Of a stretch of 64,000 bases of DNA, positions 18,340 through 27,276 are shown one piece after another (position 1 is the stretch's first letter; every line of letters begins with the position of its first letter). The notes under the pieces were generated by a model. That model saw nothing but the letters and a program-made list of their open reading frames with translations. It ran no database searches and was not told the DNA's origin. Origin of the DNA: UBA1100 sp964533265 (GTDB lineage: Bacteria > Verrucomicrobiota > Verrucomicrobiia > Limisphaerales > UBA1100); NCBI GenBank assembly GCA_964533265.1, contig CAZHJW010000001.1, positions 1 through 64,000 on the forward strand, given 5' to 3'. The translations under genes were made by a program, and so were the position numbers.

Positions 18340-18951
18340 CTATATCAAATTAACAAAATTAACCAGCAGCTTTATCCCAGCTTTTTGGCTTTTTTCTGGG
18401 TGGAACTGAGTGGCAAAAACGTTGTCCTTCCAAACCGCAGAGGAGAACTCGACTCCATAAGTTGTATGGGATGCGACAATAGATGGATCTCTTGGTTCCG
18501 GAAAATAACTATGCACAAAATAAAAATGGCTGCCTGAGTCAATTCCTCTGAATATGGGGCAATTTTGCTTTTGGATATTCACTTGATTCCATCCGATTTG
18601 AGGGATTTTTAACTTGGCATCGCTAAATCGCACTACTGTTCCCTGAAACACTCCCATTCCTGGAGAACAGGAGTTAAATTCCTCGCTTTTTTCAAAGAGT
18701 GCCTGATAGCCGACGCAGATCCCAAGAAATGGTTTTCCTGAAGCGATGAATTCACGGGTCGCCTCCAAAAGTTCCTGGCATTGCATGGCGTTAATGCAGT
18801 CGTCAAACGCGCCTACGCCCGGAAGGACAACCGCATCAGCCAACATAACTTTGTCAGGTGTGCTTACTAGTTGAACATCACCTCCAGCTGCAATCAATGC
18901 CTTGTGGACACTGCGGACATTGCCCGCGCCATAATCAAGTAGTGCAATCAT
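18340..18951 (-). CDS. hisH: Imidazole glycerol phosphate synthase, glutaminase subunit
   Basis: A 203-residue class I glutamine amidotransferase that feeds ammonia to HisF in histidine synthesis. The catalytic triad is visible: C79 in GICVGYQ, and H184 and E186 in QFHPEKS. The N-terminus MIALLDYGAGNVRSV is diagnostic. hisF is not in the window. It lies 15 bp downstream of rlmN on the same strand and may be co-transcribed with it. Confidence 0.95.
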   Translation of the reverse strand: MIALLDYGAGNVRSVHKALIAAGGDVQLVSTPDKVMLADAVVLPGVGAFDDCINAMQCQELLEATREFIASGKPFLGICVGYQALFEKSEEFNSCSPGMGVFQGTVVRFSDAKLKIPQIGWNQVNIQKQNCPIFRGIDSGSHFYFVHSYFPEPRDPSIVASHTTYGVEFSSAVWKDNVFATQFHPEKSQKAGIKLLVNFVNLI

Positions 18952-18966
18952 GGTTGGCCATTTAAC

Positions 18967-20058
18967 TCAGCTTCGATTCGCATCCAATTCCTTTTCAGTC
19001 CGTAGCCTTAACTGGCCACATGCTGCATCGATATCATGCCCTTTTTCACGGCGTAGTGTTGCCGGTACGCCGAGTTTTATTAGTTTGTTCAGGAAAGCAT
19101 CTTGGGCAGATTGTCTTGGGCGCTCCCATTGGAATTCGTCGACTTCATTGTACGGAATCAAATTTAATTTTGCCCGGAGGCGTTTCGCAATTTCTCCTAG
19201 AGCAAGTGCTTGGCTGAGATTGTCATTAAGGCCAGCTATAAGAATATACTCGAGAGTAATCATCCCATTCTTTGAAGATTGATACTCTTCAATTGCTGCG
19301 ATCAGTTTACTCAGAGGATACTTCTTGTTAACAGGCATAAGCTTGTTGCGAATTTCATCTGTGGCGCCATGCAGGCTTACGGCTAGCCGGTATTGATGGG
19401 GCTCCTTCGCTAGTTTACGTATTTGTGGCGCTAGTCCACTTGTGGAAATTGTAATCTTACGTGCCCCAATATTTGCGCCCCACTGAGCATTGAGAATCTC
19501 CAGCGCGGACATGAGATTGGAGTAGTTTGCCAGAGGTTCACCCATTCCCATGATTACAAGATTTGTTATCAAGCGGCTATGATTCCCGCGTTGGCCTCGT
19601 TGCATGCGTTCCACAGAGAGCACTTGGTCCACGATCTCTGCAGGCTTTAGATTTCGCTTAAAGCCTTCGAGCCCACTCGCGCAAAATCTACAACCATATG
19701 CGCATCCGACTTGTGTGGACACGCAAAGTGTATATCGGTCGCTGGTTTCCCCGTAAAGGGATGTGTTTGCCGGGATAAGCACACTTTCAACAAGTTGATC
19801 GTCCTCTAGTCGCCAAAGGAATTTTTGTGTTGTTTGAAGGCGACCCTGCTCTCGCTCGATATTTACAGTGCTAAAAATAAAATTAGTGGCTAGAAGTTCT
19901 TGAAGTGAAGCGGGTAAATTAGACATTTGGCTCCATCCTGCTACTTGCCCTTGGTGTACCCATTTAATTATTTGCTGTGACCTATAATTAAGCTCTCCTA
20001 CCGAATATAACCATTCCTGCAGGTCACCAGGAGACAATATTGAAACTGGCCGGCGCAC
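18967..20058 (-). CDS. rlmN: Dual-specificity RNA methyltransferase (23S A2503 / tRNA A37)
   Basis: A 363-residue radical-SAM enzyme that methylates C2 of A2503 in 23S rRNA and A37 of some tRNAs. The 4Fe-4S motif is GCAYGCRFCASG (CxxxCxxC). NLVIMGMGEPLANY and KITISTSGLAP are conserved family blocks, and the methyl-carrying C-terminal Cys sits in DIDAACGQL. It follows glgP by only 4 bp and precedes hisH by 15 bp, suggesting one transcript glgP-rlmN-hisH. Confidence 0.95.
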   Translation of the reverse strand: MRRPVSILSPGDLQEWLYSVGELNYRSQQIIKWVHQGQVAGWSQMSNLPASLQELLATNFIFSTVNIEREQGRLQTTQKFLWRLEDDQLVESVLIPANTSLYGETSDRYTLCVSTQVGCAYGCRFCASGLEGFKRNLKPAEIVDQVLSVERMQRGQRGNHSRLITNLVIMGMGEPLANYSNLMSALEILNAQWGANIGARKITISTSGLAPQIRKLAKEPHQYRLAVSLHGATDEIRNKLMPVNKKYPLSKLIAAIEEYQSSKNGMITLEYILIAGLNDNLSQALALGEIAKRLRAKLNLIPYNEVDEFQWERPRQSAQDAFLNKLIKLGVPATLRREKGHDIDAACGQLRLRTEKELDANRS

Positions 20059-20062
20059 GCTA

Positions 20063-22168
20063 CTAAGACTGGTAATATTTAAGAGAATAATCCTGAACCA
20101 TCCGCCATGTGTTATATTGCGGGGTTATCGTTGCCATCGCGTGGCGCATTTTTTTGATCCAAGCTCGTGGTATTCCAGATGCATCTCGATTATAAAAAGT
20201 TGGGATTACTTCTTCAGAGAGCACGCGGAACAGATTCTGGCTATCTATCTGGTCTTGTTTCTCTATGTTTTCAGAGTGTTCGTCGCCTCCGATGGAAAAG
20301 CCGTTATCACCATCAAAAACCTCACGCCACCAGCCGTCCATAATACTGCAATTCAAGCCGCCATGGGCGGCCGTTTTCATTCCACTTGTGCCGCTAGCCT
20401 CCAAAGGTCTTCTAGGGTTATTAAGCCATACGTCGCACCCTCCGACTAGTGTGCGGCCAATCTGAATATCGTAGTTCTCTATAAAAACAAGATGGCCGGC
20501 TAATTCGCTTTGTTTAGACAGGTGGGCTATCTTCTGGATGAAGCGTTTACCTTCGTCATCTGCTGGATGAGCTTTGCCCGCAAAAATGAATTGGATTGGC
20601 CGCTCTGCATCATTGGCGAGTTTTGCGACTTTTTCAAACTGGTCAAAAATGAGGGGGGCACGCTTGTAGGTGGCAAAGCGCCGGGCAAAGCCAATAGTAA
20701 GGGTGTCCGCGCCCAATAGGTGGTCATAGTTAATAAAATCTCCTTCCCTGGCTTTGGGAACGTCAATCAGGCGGCTTCGGGTGAAATCAATTAGCTCGCG
20801 CCGGAGACGATATCTTAGGGCCCACAGTTCTTCGTCGGAAATAAAATCGGGGTCTTCTGCTTTAGACCAGAATTCACGGCTGTTGATTTCTTCGTAGAAT
20901 CCAGCTCCATTCGTTAGACGCGGCTGCCAGAAATCTCGTGCTGATCGACTCATCCAGCCAAGGAGATGAATGCCATTAGTTACATGTCCAATGGGTACTT
21001 CCTCCACCGATACATCATATTTATCCTGCCACATACTGCGACTCACCGATCCATGAAGTTCGCTGACACCGTTAGCCGCGCGGCTGGTGTTTAATGCCAA
21101 GACAGTCATGCAAAAGGTTTCATCTTCATCATCTGGATTCAGTCGGCCCAATGCCATCAACTGTGCGTGGGAAAGGTTGAGATGTTTTTCATACCGATTT
21201 AAAGCATACCTCATAAGCTCAGGATTGAATCGGTCGTGGCCAGCAGGCACCGGAGTGTGTGTTGTAAATATGCATTCCTGGCGCGTTGTATCCAGTGCTA
21301 TGTCAAATGATATATCATCTGCCATTTTTTCTCTAATGAGTTCTAAAGCCAGAAAAGCAGCATGACCTTCATTCATGTGGAATACCCTCGGCTGTTCCCC
21401 CAGAGCCCTCAAAAGCTTAACTCCACCGACGCCAAGCAGAATTTCCTGCTGGATTCGAGTAGCGCTATCGCCTCCGTATACGCGTAATGTTAAATCGCGA
21501 TAATGAGCTGGGTTTTCCGGGAGATTGGCATCCAATAGATACAGCGGACAGCGGCCTACATTTATTCTCCAAGATCGATAACGAACTGTGTCAGTTGCGA
21601 TATCAACACTGCAGATTAAAGGCTCTCCTTTTTCATCCAAAACCGGATCCATGGGAAGATTCTGTGGGTTAAGTTGATTGTAGTATTCGGTTTGCCAATT
21701 ATCTTGATTGATTGTCTGCTGGAAATATCCCTCTCTGTAAAACAAAGTGATACCGCAAAAATTAAGTCCAAGGTCACTTGCGCTTTTGATGTGATCTCCG
21801 GCCAAAACTCCAAGGCCGCCAGCGGCAATAGGCAAGGTTTCATGTAGGCCAAATTCTGCGGAAAAGTACGCGATCGGCTTTTCGCCTAAATCAGAATCTT
21901 CACGGCTAACCCAAGTGTCGTCAGAATTGATATATTCTTGGAACTCATCCAGCACGATTGCTACTCTTTTGGCATATTCTGGTTCAAGTAGGCGTGTTCG
22001 TAATTCTATTCCTGATACTTCCCTTAAAATGGCTACTGGATTATGATAAACATTCTGCCAAGTCCTAGGGGAGAGTTCTCCGAATATCCCTCGAGCATCC
22101 TGATTCCATGTCCACCAGATGTTCCGGGCTAGAGAATTGAGAGAAGTGATCGTCTCAGATATGTCCAT
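20063..22168 (-). CDS. glgP: Alpha-glucan phosphorylase
   Basis: A 701-residue enzyme that releases glucose-1-phosphate from glycogen or maltodextrin. The N-terminus SLARNIWWTWNQDARGIFGE is the DUF3417-type start of the bacterial alpha-glucan phosphorylase subfamily, and PIAYFSAEFGLHETLPIAAG is strongly conserved. The PLP lysine is in EASGTSGMKTAAHGGLN. It is somewhat shorter than the roughly 820-850 residues of better-known members but contains the expected active-site blocks. It is the first gene of the minus-strand group with rlmN and hisH. Confidence 0.93.
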   Translation of the reverse strand: MDISETITSLNSLARNIWWTWNQDARGIFGELSPRTWQNVYHNPVAILREVSGIELRTRLLEPEYAKRVAIVLDEFQEYINSDDTWVSREDSDLGEKPIAYFSAEFGLHETLPIAAGGLGVLAGDHIKSASDLGLNFCGITLFYREGYFQQTINQDNWQTEYYNQLNPQNLPMDPVLDEKGEPLICSVDIATDTVRYRSWRINVGRCPLYLLDANLPENPAHYRDLTLRVYGGDSATRIQQEILLGVGGVKLLRALGEQPRVFHMNEGHAAFLALELIREKMADDISFDIALDTTRQECIFTTHTPVPAGHDRFNPELMRYALNRYEKHLNLSHAQLMALGRLNPDDEDETFCMTVLALNTSRAANGVSELHGSVSRSMWQDKYDVSVEEVPIGHVTNGIHLLGWMSRSARDFWQPRLTNGAGFYEEINSREFWSKAEDPDFISDEELWALRYRLRRELIDFTRSRLIDVPKAREGDFINYDHLLGADTLTIGFARRFATYKRAPLIFDQFEKVAKLANDAERPIQFIFAGKAHPADDEGKRFIQKIAHLSKQSELAGHLVFIENYDIQIGRTLVGGCDVWLNNPRRPLEASGTSGMKTAAHGGLNCSIMDGWWREVFDGDNGFSIGGDEHSENIEKQDQIDSQNLFRVLSEEVIPTFYNRDASGIPRAWIKKMRHAMATITPQYNTWRMVQDYSLKYYQS

Positions 22169-22255
22169 GGCAAAACCTGAGGTTTTATGCCATTAAAAAC
22201 CAGCGGAATTTTGTAGCGCAATGGTAATTTGTTGTGCATGGTTCGGGCCATCCTT

Positions 22256-22933
22256 ATGAAGATAACGAGTATTACCGGCATTTTAGTTATTGCTTATGGA
22301 CTCCACGGGCAAGACAAGAACCCGCTAAAGGTTGAGCCGCCCAAAAAACCCGACATTAAAGAGGTCAGTCCAGGTATATTTCAGGTCGGAACCGTTCGCC
22401 TCAATAAAGAGAAGCGTGAAATTTCGCTTCCTGTTATTGTGAACATGAATGAAGGACCGATGGAGTACTTGGTTGTCACAGGAAAAGGAAAGACTCACGA
22501 GAGTCTTCTGGTTACAAGTGCAGAGCCATTTCACCTCCAAGTTGCAATGCTGTTGATCAACTGCAAAGGAAGCAATGGAAAACTTATCCCAGAAGATGCA
22601 GGAAAGACTATCCCAGGTGAGCCTGTCGAAATGGAATTGCAATGGAAGGTTGGCGATAAGAAAAAGAAATCTAGGCTCGAAAAGTTTATATCTCGTGCAG
22701 ACAAAAAACCGGTAAAAGAAGGGCCATTCATTTTTAATGGCTCCCGAATGTTTGACGGTTCTTTTCTTGCGCAACGGGACGGATCAATCGTCTCTTTGAT
22801 TACTGACAATTCAGCACAATTCAACAACCCGCGGGCCGGTCGTGAAGACGATGACATGTGGCGCCCCCATCGCAAAGGGTTGCCCTCTCTAGACAGTAAT
22901 GGGACGCTAGTTATTCGTGTAATTAAAAAATAA
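22256..22933 (+). CDS. YdjY-domain exported protein
   Basis: From the ATG at 22256 the protein has about 225 residues with a signal peptide (MKITSITGILVIAYGLHGQD). An earlier start at 22229 is less likely. The segment VRLNKEKREISLPVIVNMNE, then EYLVVTGKGKTHESLL and ALLxIN, is the YdjY pattern, a domain of unknown function also found in redox-related proteins. It leads a run of three exported proteins on the plus strand. No enzymatic residues are evident. Confidence 0.75.
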   Translation: MKITSITGILVIAYGLHGQDKNPLKVEPPKKPDIKEVSPGIFQVGTVRLNKEKREISLPVIVNMNEGPMEYLVVTGKGKTHESLLVTSAEPFHLQVAMLLINCKGSNGKLIPEDAGKTIPGEPVEMELQWKVGDKKKKSRLEKFISRADKKPVKEGPFIFNGSRMFDGSFLAQRDGSIVSLITDNSAQFNNPRAGREDDDMWRPHRKGLPSLDSNGTLVIRVIKK

Positions 22934-22977
22934 AGTAACCTATCACCGGTTTCGTTACTCTTAGAATTAGGCTTTAT

Positions 22978-23457
22978 ATGAAAAGCGCCATTTTTTTAGC
23001 TTCAATTTCAGTCTTATGGGCAATTCTGATGGGCTGCGCACCTGCTGAGAACGCGCCTCAAAATGATGCATCTGACTCTGGGCAGGCAAAAGAGGTAGTG
23101 CAGGTCTTGGGAAAGACTGCCAAACTTGAGAAGAAACCACCGATTGCGACTCTAATGGAAATGGAGCGCCGGGATGGAAAAGGTAATGTAGTTGGCCTTA
23201 ATGAGAAAGGCTTATGGTATAAAAGGGGCGAAAATGATCCTTATACAGGAATTATTGCGGGTTACTACAAGGCTAAGGGAGAGGGGGAACCCGTTATGGC
23301 TTCAAAACGAGAGTATAAACACGGAATTCAGGTTGGGACTGAGACTGGTTGGTATACGAATGGTAAGAAAAGGATAGAGCTGGCATACGAAAATGGAGAA
23401 GCAATCTCGATGAGACAATGGGACGCCGACGGCAAAGAATTAGGCAATAACGACTAA
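22978..23457 (+). CDS. MORN-like repeat lipoprotein
   Basis: A 159-residue lipoprotein with lipobox LMGC after an N-terminal hydrophobic stretch. The mature part has an Asn/Asp/Gln-rich linker and then repeats of the kind G-x-W-Y-x-x-G-x-K/x (GLWYKRGENDPYTG, TGWYTNGKKRIELAYENG), the MORN_2/YwqK-like pattern. Such repeats are usually structural and bind surfaces. It lies between the YdjY-like gene (44 bp) and the terpenoid-cyclase-fold gene (16 bp), probably in one transcript. Confidence 0.72.
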   Translation: MKSAIFLASISVLWAILMGCAPAENAPQNDASDSGQAKEVVQVLGKTAKLEKKPPIATLMEMERRDGKGNVVGLNEKGLWYKRGENDPYTGIIAGYYKAKGEGEPVMASKREYKHGIQVGTETGWYTNGKKRIELAYENGEAISMRQWDADGKELGNND

Positions 23458-23473
23458 AATAAGTTAGATTATC

Positions 23474-24616
23474 ATGAGAAAATCACTCGCTATATTGTTT
23501 TCTGTAATGATGGTATTTGTATTCTCCGGAACGGGGCAGACGGATATCTCTTTTCAGAATGAACTGCAACGATCGATCGATCGTGGCATTGAATCATTAA
23601 AGAAAAGCCAGAACCCTGAAGGTTTCTGGACAAATGCCGATCACCCTGCTGTGACAGCACTTGTCCTTGTAGCGTACCACGGTAACCCTAAAAAGCCAAA
23701 AGAGACTCCAGATTGGGTTAACAAGGGTCATGATTTCATGCTTAAGCACGTCCAGCTTGATGGCAGCATCTATGTTCCTGAGAAAGGCTTGGCGAACTAC
23801 AACACAGCTTTGTGTGTGATGGCTATGCTTGCATCTAAAGACGCAAAGTATAATCCGACAATAATTAAGGCTCGAAAATACCTTATAGGGCAACAATGGG
23901 ATTTAGGAGTTAAAGGTAAATCGGACCACCCATTGGATGGCGGGGTCGGGTACGGCAATCGATTTCCTCATGGTGACCTGAATAATACTCTTATGGCACT
24001 GGAGGCAATTTACTATAGCAAACATCTGGTCAAGGATTCTCCTGAAGCAAAGAACGATTTGAACTGGAAAGCGGCAATTTCTTTCATTCAAAATTGCCAG
24101 AACCTCAAATCCCATAATAAACAACCATGGGTCAGTGAAGATCCTGAGAATAAAGGCGGCATGATTTACTTCCCTGGCAAAAGTCAGGCTGGTGAAGTTA
24201 AGGGCAGTAAATCTGGTCGGACTGCTCTGCGCAGTTACGGTAGTATTAGCTATGCTGGAATGCTCAGTTACGCATACGCTAATTTAGATAAAGGTGATCC
24301 GAGAGTTCAAGCCGTTCAGAAATGGCTGGCCACTAACTATACCTTGAAAGAAAATCCCGGAATGGGTGCCCAGGGGCTTTTCTATTATTACTTCCTGATG
24401 ACCAAAGCCCTTACGATCTATGGCACGGATAATCTCACTTTGCCTAACGGGAAAAAAGTGGATTGGCGCAAAGAGGTAGGTCTTAAGCTTATGGGGGCGC
24501 AAGAGCAGGATGGCTCATGGGTCAACAAAGGCTCATCAAGATGGTGGGAAAACGAGAAGCCTCTTGTTAGTGCATACAGTATTATTGCGTTAAATTACCT
24601 TCATCGAGGGCAATAA
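23474..24616 (+). CDS. Prenyltransferase/squalene-oxidase-repeat exported protein
   Basis: A 380-residue protein with a signal peptide and an alpha/alpha-toroid fold. Repeats include SLKKSQNPEGFWTNADHPAV, GGVGYGNRFPHGDLNNTLMA and GAQEQDGSWVNKGSSRWWEN, the QxxDGsW-like signature of the terpenoid-cyclase/protein-prenyltransferase superfamily. I see no DxDD catalytic motif of squalene-hopene cyclases. In Verrucomicrobiota and Planctomycetota, exported members of this fold are common and uncharacterised, so a cyclase function should not be assumed. Confidence 0.8.
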   Translation: MRKSLAILFSVMMVFVFSGTGQTDISFQNELQRSIDRGIESLKKSQNPEGFWTNADHPAVTALVLVAYHGNPKKPKETPDWVNKGHDFMLKHVQLDGSIYVPEKGLANYNTALCVMAMLASKDAKYNPTIIKARKYLIGQQWDLGVKGKSDHPLDGGVGYGNRFPHGDLNNTLMALEAIYYSKHLVKDSPEAKNDLNWKAAISFIQNCQNLKSHNKQPWVSEDPENKGGMIYFPGKSQAGEVKGSKSGRTALRSYGSISYAGMLSYAYANLDKGDPRVQAVQKWLATNYTLKENPGMGAQGLFYYYFLMTKALTIYGTDNLTLPNGKKVDWRKEVGLKLMGAQEQDGSWVNKGSSRWWENEKPLVSAYSIIALNYLHRGQ

Positions 24617-24649
24617 AAAAAGGTGCTCCACCACCCGTCTCGGGATGTT

Positions 24650-27268
24650 TCAATCTATGGTGGCAGCCTCTTCCTGGTTGGCGGAAACCACAGGTGCAAT
24701 GTCCTGTAACCGGTCCTTATCATCGACATTTACCAATCGGACCCCTTGGGTATTGCGACCAGCTTGGCGGATGCCGCTTACTGAAGTACGAACCATTTGT
24801 CCGCCCACGGTAATTAGCATGATTTCATCACCATCATGAACGGTTAGCCCTCCAATAACCTTGCCTGTTTTTTTGGTGATTTTCATCGTTTTTATGCCCT
24901 TTCCTCCCCGTGACTGTACGCGGTAATCATCAAAGACAGTTCGTTTACCAATACCATTTTCCCCGGCAACAAGTAATGTTGCATCGGCGCTGACAATTGA
25001 TAATGCAACTACGTGGTCATCTTTGCCGAGTCGAATCCCACGCACTCCGGCAGCTGCGCGCCCCATGGTTCTGACGCCGTCTTCGTGAAAGCGAATGCTT
25101 TGACCATCGGCTGTCACTAGAACCACGTCATCGTGACCCGTGGTAAATCGGGCCTCAATTAAGGTGTCCCCAGGTGTAATTTTAATGGCAATAATCCCAC
25201 CGCGCCGGACATTTGCGAAATCGTTTAAGGCGGTCTTTTTCACTGTCCCTGACCGAGTGGTGAAGAAAATACACCTGTCTTGTTGCCATGTGAGATCCTC
25301 TTTGTTCTTGCCATATATGGCTTGCACACGGATGACGTCCGCAATCTTTTCGCTGTGTTTTAATTCCAGCACATTGGCAATGCTACGACCTTTGGAGGCG
25401 CGGCCTAGGTCGGGAATTTCATGTACCCGCTCAACATAAACGCGGCCACTATTCGTGAAGAACATTAAATAGTCGTGAGTGTTGGCTGGGAAAAGGTGCT
25501 CAATGAAGTCACTAACCTCCTTCTCAGTGGTAGCCTTCCGTGTTTTCATGCCGATTACGCCTTTGCCGCCACGGCGCTGAGCCTTAAAGGCGTTGGTGTT
25601 GGTGCGCTTGATAAGGCCGTTATGCGTAACAGTTATCATCACCGATTCATTTGCGATGAGATCCTCAATGGACATTTCCCCTTCGTCCGGAGCCAAATCA
25701 GTGCGTCTAGGGGTTGCGTATTTTTCTTTTACGACGTTCAGTTCATCTTTGATAATCGTAAGCACACGCGCTTCCTTGGACAGAATATCAAGTAGGTCCT
25801 TTATCTTTTTAACCAACTCCTTGTATTCAGCGCGTGTTTTATCGATTTCTAGGCCGGTGAGTTGGTAGAGGCGAAGTTCGAGAATAGCATTAGCCTGCTC
25901 TTCACTGAATTCATACCGTCCATTGATTAGGCGTCCCTTGTTTCTTATGAGGATACCTAGTTTTTCAACAGCAGCCTTGGTGAAATCAAAGGCCATCAGT
26001 TTTACTTTAGCCTCATCTCGGTTTGATGATCCCCTAATAATCTTGATGAATTTATCTAGATTAGAGAGAGCTATGATATAGCCCTCCAGTGTTTCAGCTC
26101 GACGTTCAGCTTTTTCCAGCTCGTAGCGTGTCCTTCTTATCACCACATCTCGCCGGTGCTCGATATAGCAGTTAATTGCATCCTTAAGCGAAAGCGTCTT
26201 GGGCCGCCCGTGGTCAATCGCCAGCATGTTAACACTAAAAGAGGTGGCGAGTTGGGTGTGTTTGTAGAGATTATTGATAACCACTTTGGGTACCGCATCT
26301 CGTTTTAGCTCAATAACCACCCGAGTGTTCTCATCTGACTCATCGCGCACCGCAGTAATTTCAGATAGGATTTTCTCGTTAGCCAGTTCAGCGATGCGTT
26401 CAACAAGTGTTGCTCGGTTAACGTTATACGGGATCTCGGTAACGACAATTTGTGTCTTGCCGCCGCGCATCTCCTCTACTCCTAGTTTGCCTCTAACTTT
26501 GATTGAACCTTTGCCGGTTGAGAAATAATCTTCTACGGGTTTAAGGCCTATAACCGTGCAGCCAGTTGGGAAATCAGGCCCTTTGATGTGTTTCATCAAA
26601 CCTTTGAGGTTGATTTCCGGGTCGTCTATCTGCGCGCAAATTCCGTCGATTACCTCACCAAGATTATGCGGGGCCATATTAGTCGCCATGCCAACCGCGA
26701 TTCCCGTGCCTCCATTAACAAGCAGGTTTGGGAATGAAGCCGGGAACACGGTCGGCTCCATGAGGCGCTCGTCGTAGTTGGCCACCCAATTGACGGTGTC
26801 CTTGTCCATGTCGGACATGAGCGAACCCCCCAGATTAGTCAGGCGCGCCTCGGTGTAACGCATGGCCGCTGGAGGGTCACCCTCCACGCTCCCAAAATTA
26901 CCCTGCCCGTCAATCAGAGTATCGCGCATGGACCAAGGCTGAGCCATGTTGACGAGCGTGGGGTAAATAACTGCTTCACCGTGCGGGTGATAATTTCCGC
27001 TAGTATCGCCGGCTATCTTGGCGCATTTAAAGTGTTTTTTGGGTGGATATAGCGACAGTTCATGCATCGCGTATAAAATGCGTCGCTGCGAAGGCTTGAG
27101 CCCATCACGGGCATCGGGAAGCGCCCGGGAGATGATGACCGACATCGAGTAGTCGAGGAATGAGTTCTTAATCTCATCAGCGACGTTGATGGGAGCGATC
27201 TTTTCGTTGGCTGCAAACAGAGGAGTGTTAGATACGGGCAATTCCTCAGAGCCCTTTTTCTTTGCCAT
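24650..27268 (-). CDS. gyrA: DNA gyrase subunit A
   Basis: An 872-residue subunit that cuts and rejoins DNA during supercoiling. The catalytic Tyr is Y138 (AAMRYTEARL). The C-terminal beta-pinwheel carries the GyrA box QRRGGKG, which marks gyrase rather than topoisomerase IV. The quinolone-determining region reads HPHGEAVIYPT, so the positions equal to E. coli Ser83 and Asp87 are Ala99 and Pro103. Eight bp separate it from gyrB upstream. It is convergent with the terpenoid-cyclase-fold gene. Confidence 0.97.
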   Translation of the reverse strand: MAKKKGSEELPVSNTPLFAANEKIAPINVADEIKNSFLDYSMSVIISRALPDARDGLKPSQRRILYAMHELSLYPPKKHFKCAKIAGDTSGNYHPHGEAVIYPTLVNMAQPWSMRDTLIDGQGNFGSVEGDPPAAMRYTEARLTNLGGSLMSDMDKDTVNWVANYDERLMEPTVFPASFPNLLVNGGTGIAVGMATNMAPHNLGEVIDGICAQIDDPEINLKGLMKHIKGPDFPTGCTVIGLKPVEDYFSTGKGSIKVRGKLGVEEMRGGKTQIVVTEIPYNVNRATLVERIAELANEKILSEITAVRDESDENTRVVIELKRDAVPKVVINNLYKHTQLATSFSVNMLAIDHGRPKTLSLKDAINCYIEHRRDVVIRRTRYELEKAERRAETLEGYIIALSNLDKFIKIIRGSSNRDEAKVKLMAFDFTKAAVEKLGILIRNKGRLINGRYEFSEEQANAILELRLYQLTGLEIDKTRAEYKELVKKIKDLLDILSKEARVLTIIKDELNVVKEKYATPRRTDLAPDEGEMSIEDLIANESVMITVTHNGLIKRTNTNAFKAQRRGGKGVIGMKTRKATTEKEVSDFIEHLFPANTHDYLMFFTNSGRVYVERVHEIPDLGRASKGRSIANVLELKHSEKIADVIRVQAIYGKNKEDLTWQQDRCIFFTTRSGTVKKTALNDFANVRRGGIIAIKITPGDTLIEARFTTGHDDVVLVTADGQSIRFHEDGVRTMGRAAAGVRGIRLGKDDHVVALSIVSADATLLVAGENGIGKRTVFDDYRVQSRGGKGIKTMKITKKTGKVIGGLTVHDGDEIMLITVGGQMVRTSVSGIRQAGRNTQGVRLVNVDDKDRLQDIAPVVSANQEEAATID

Positions 27269-27276
27269 TGGGGAAA

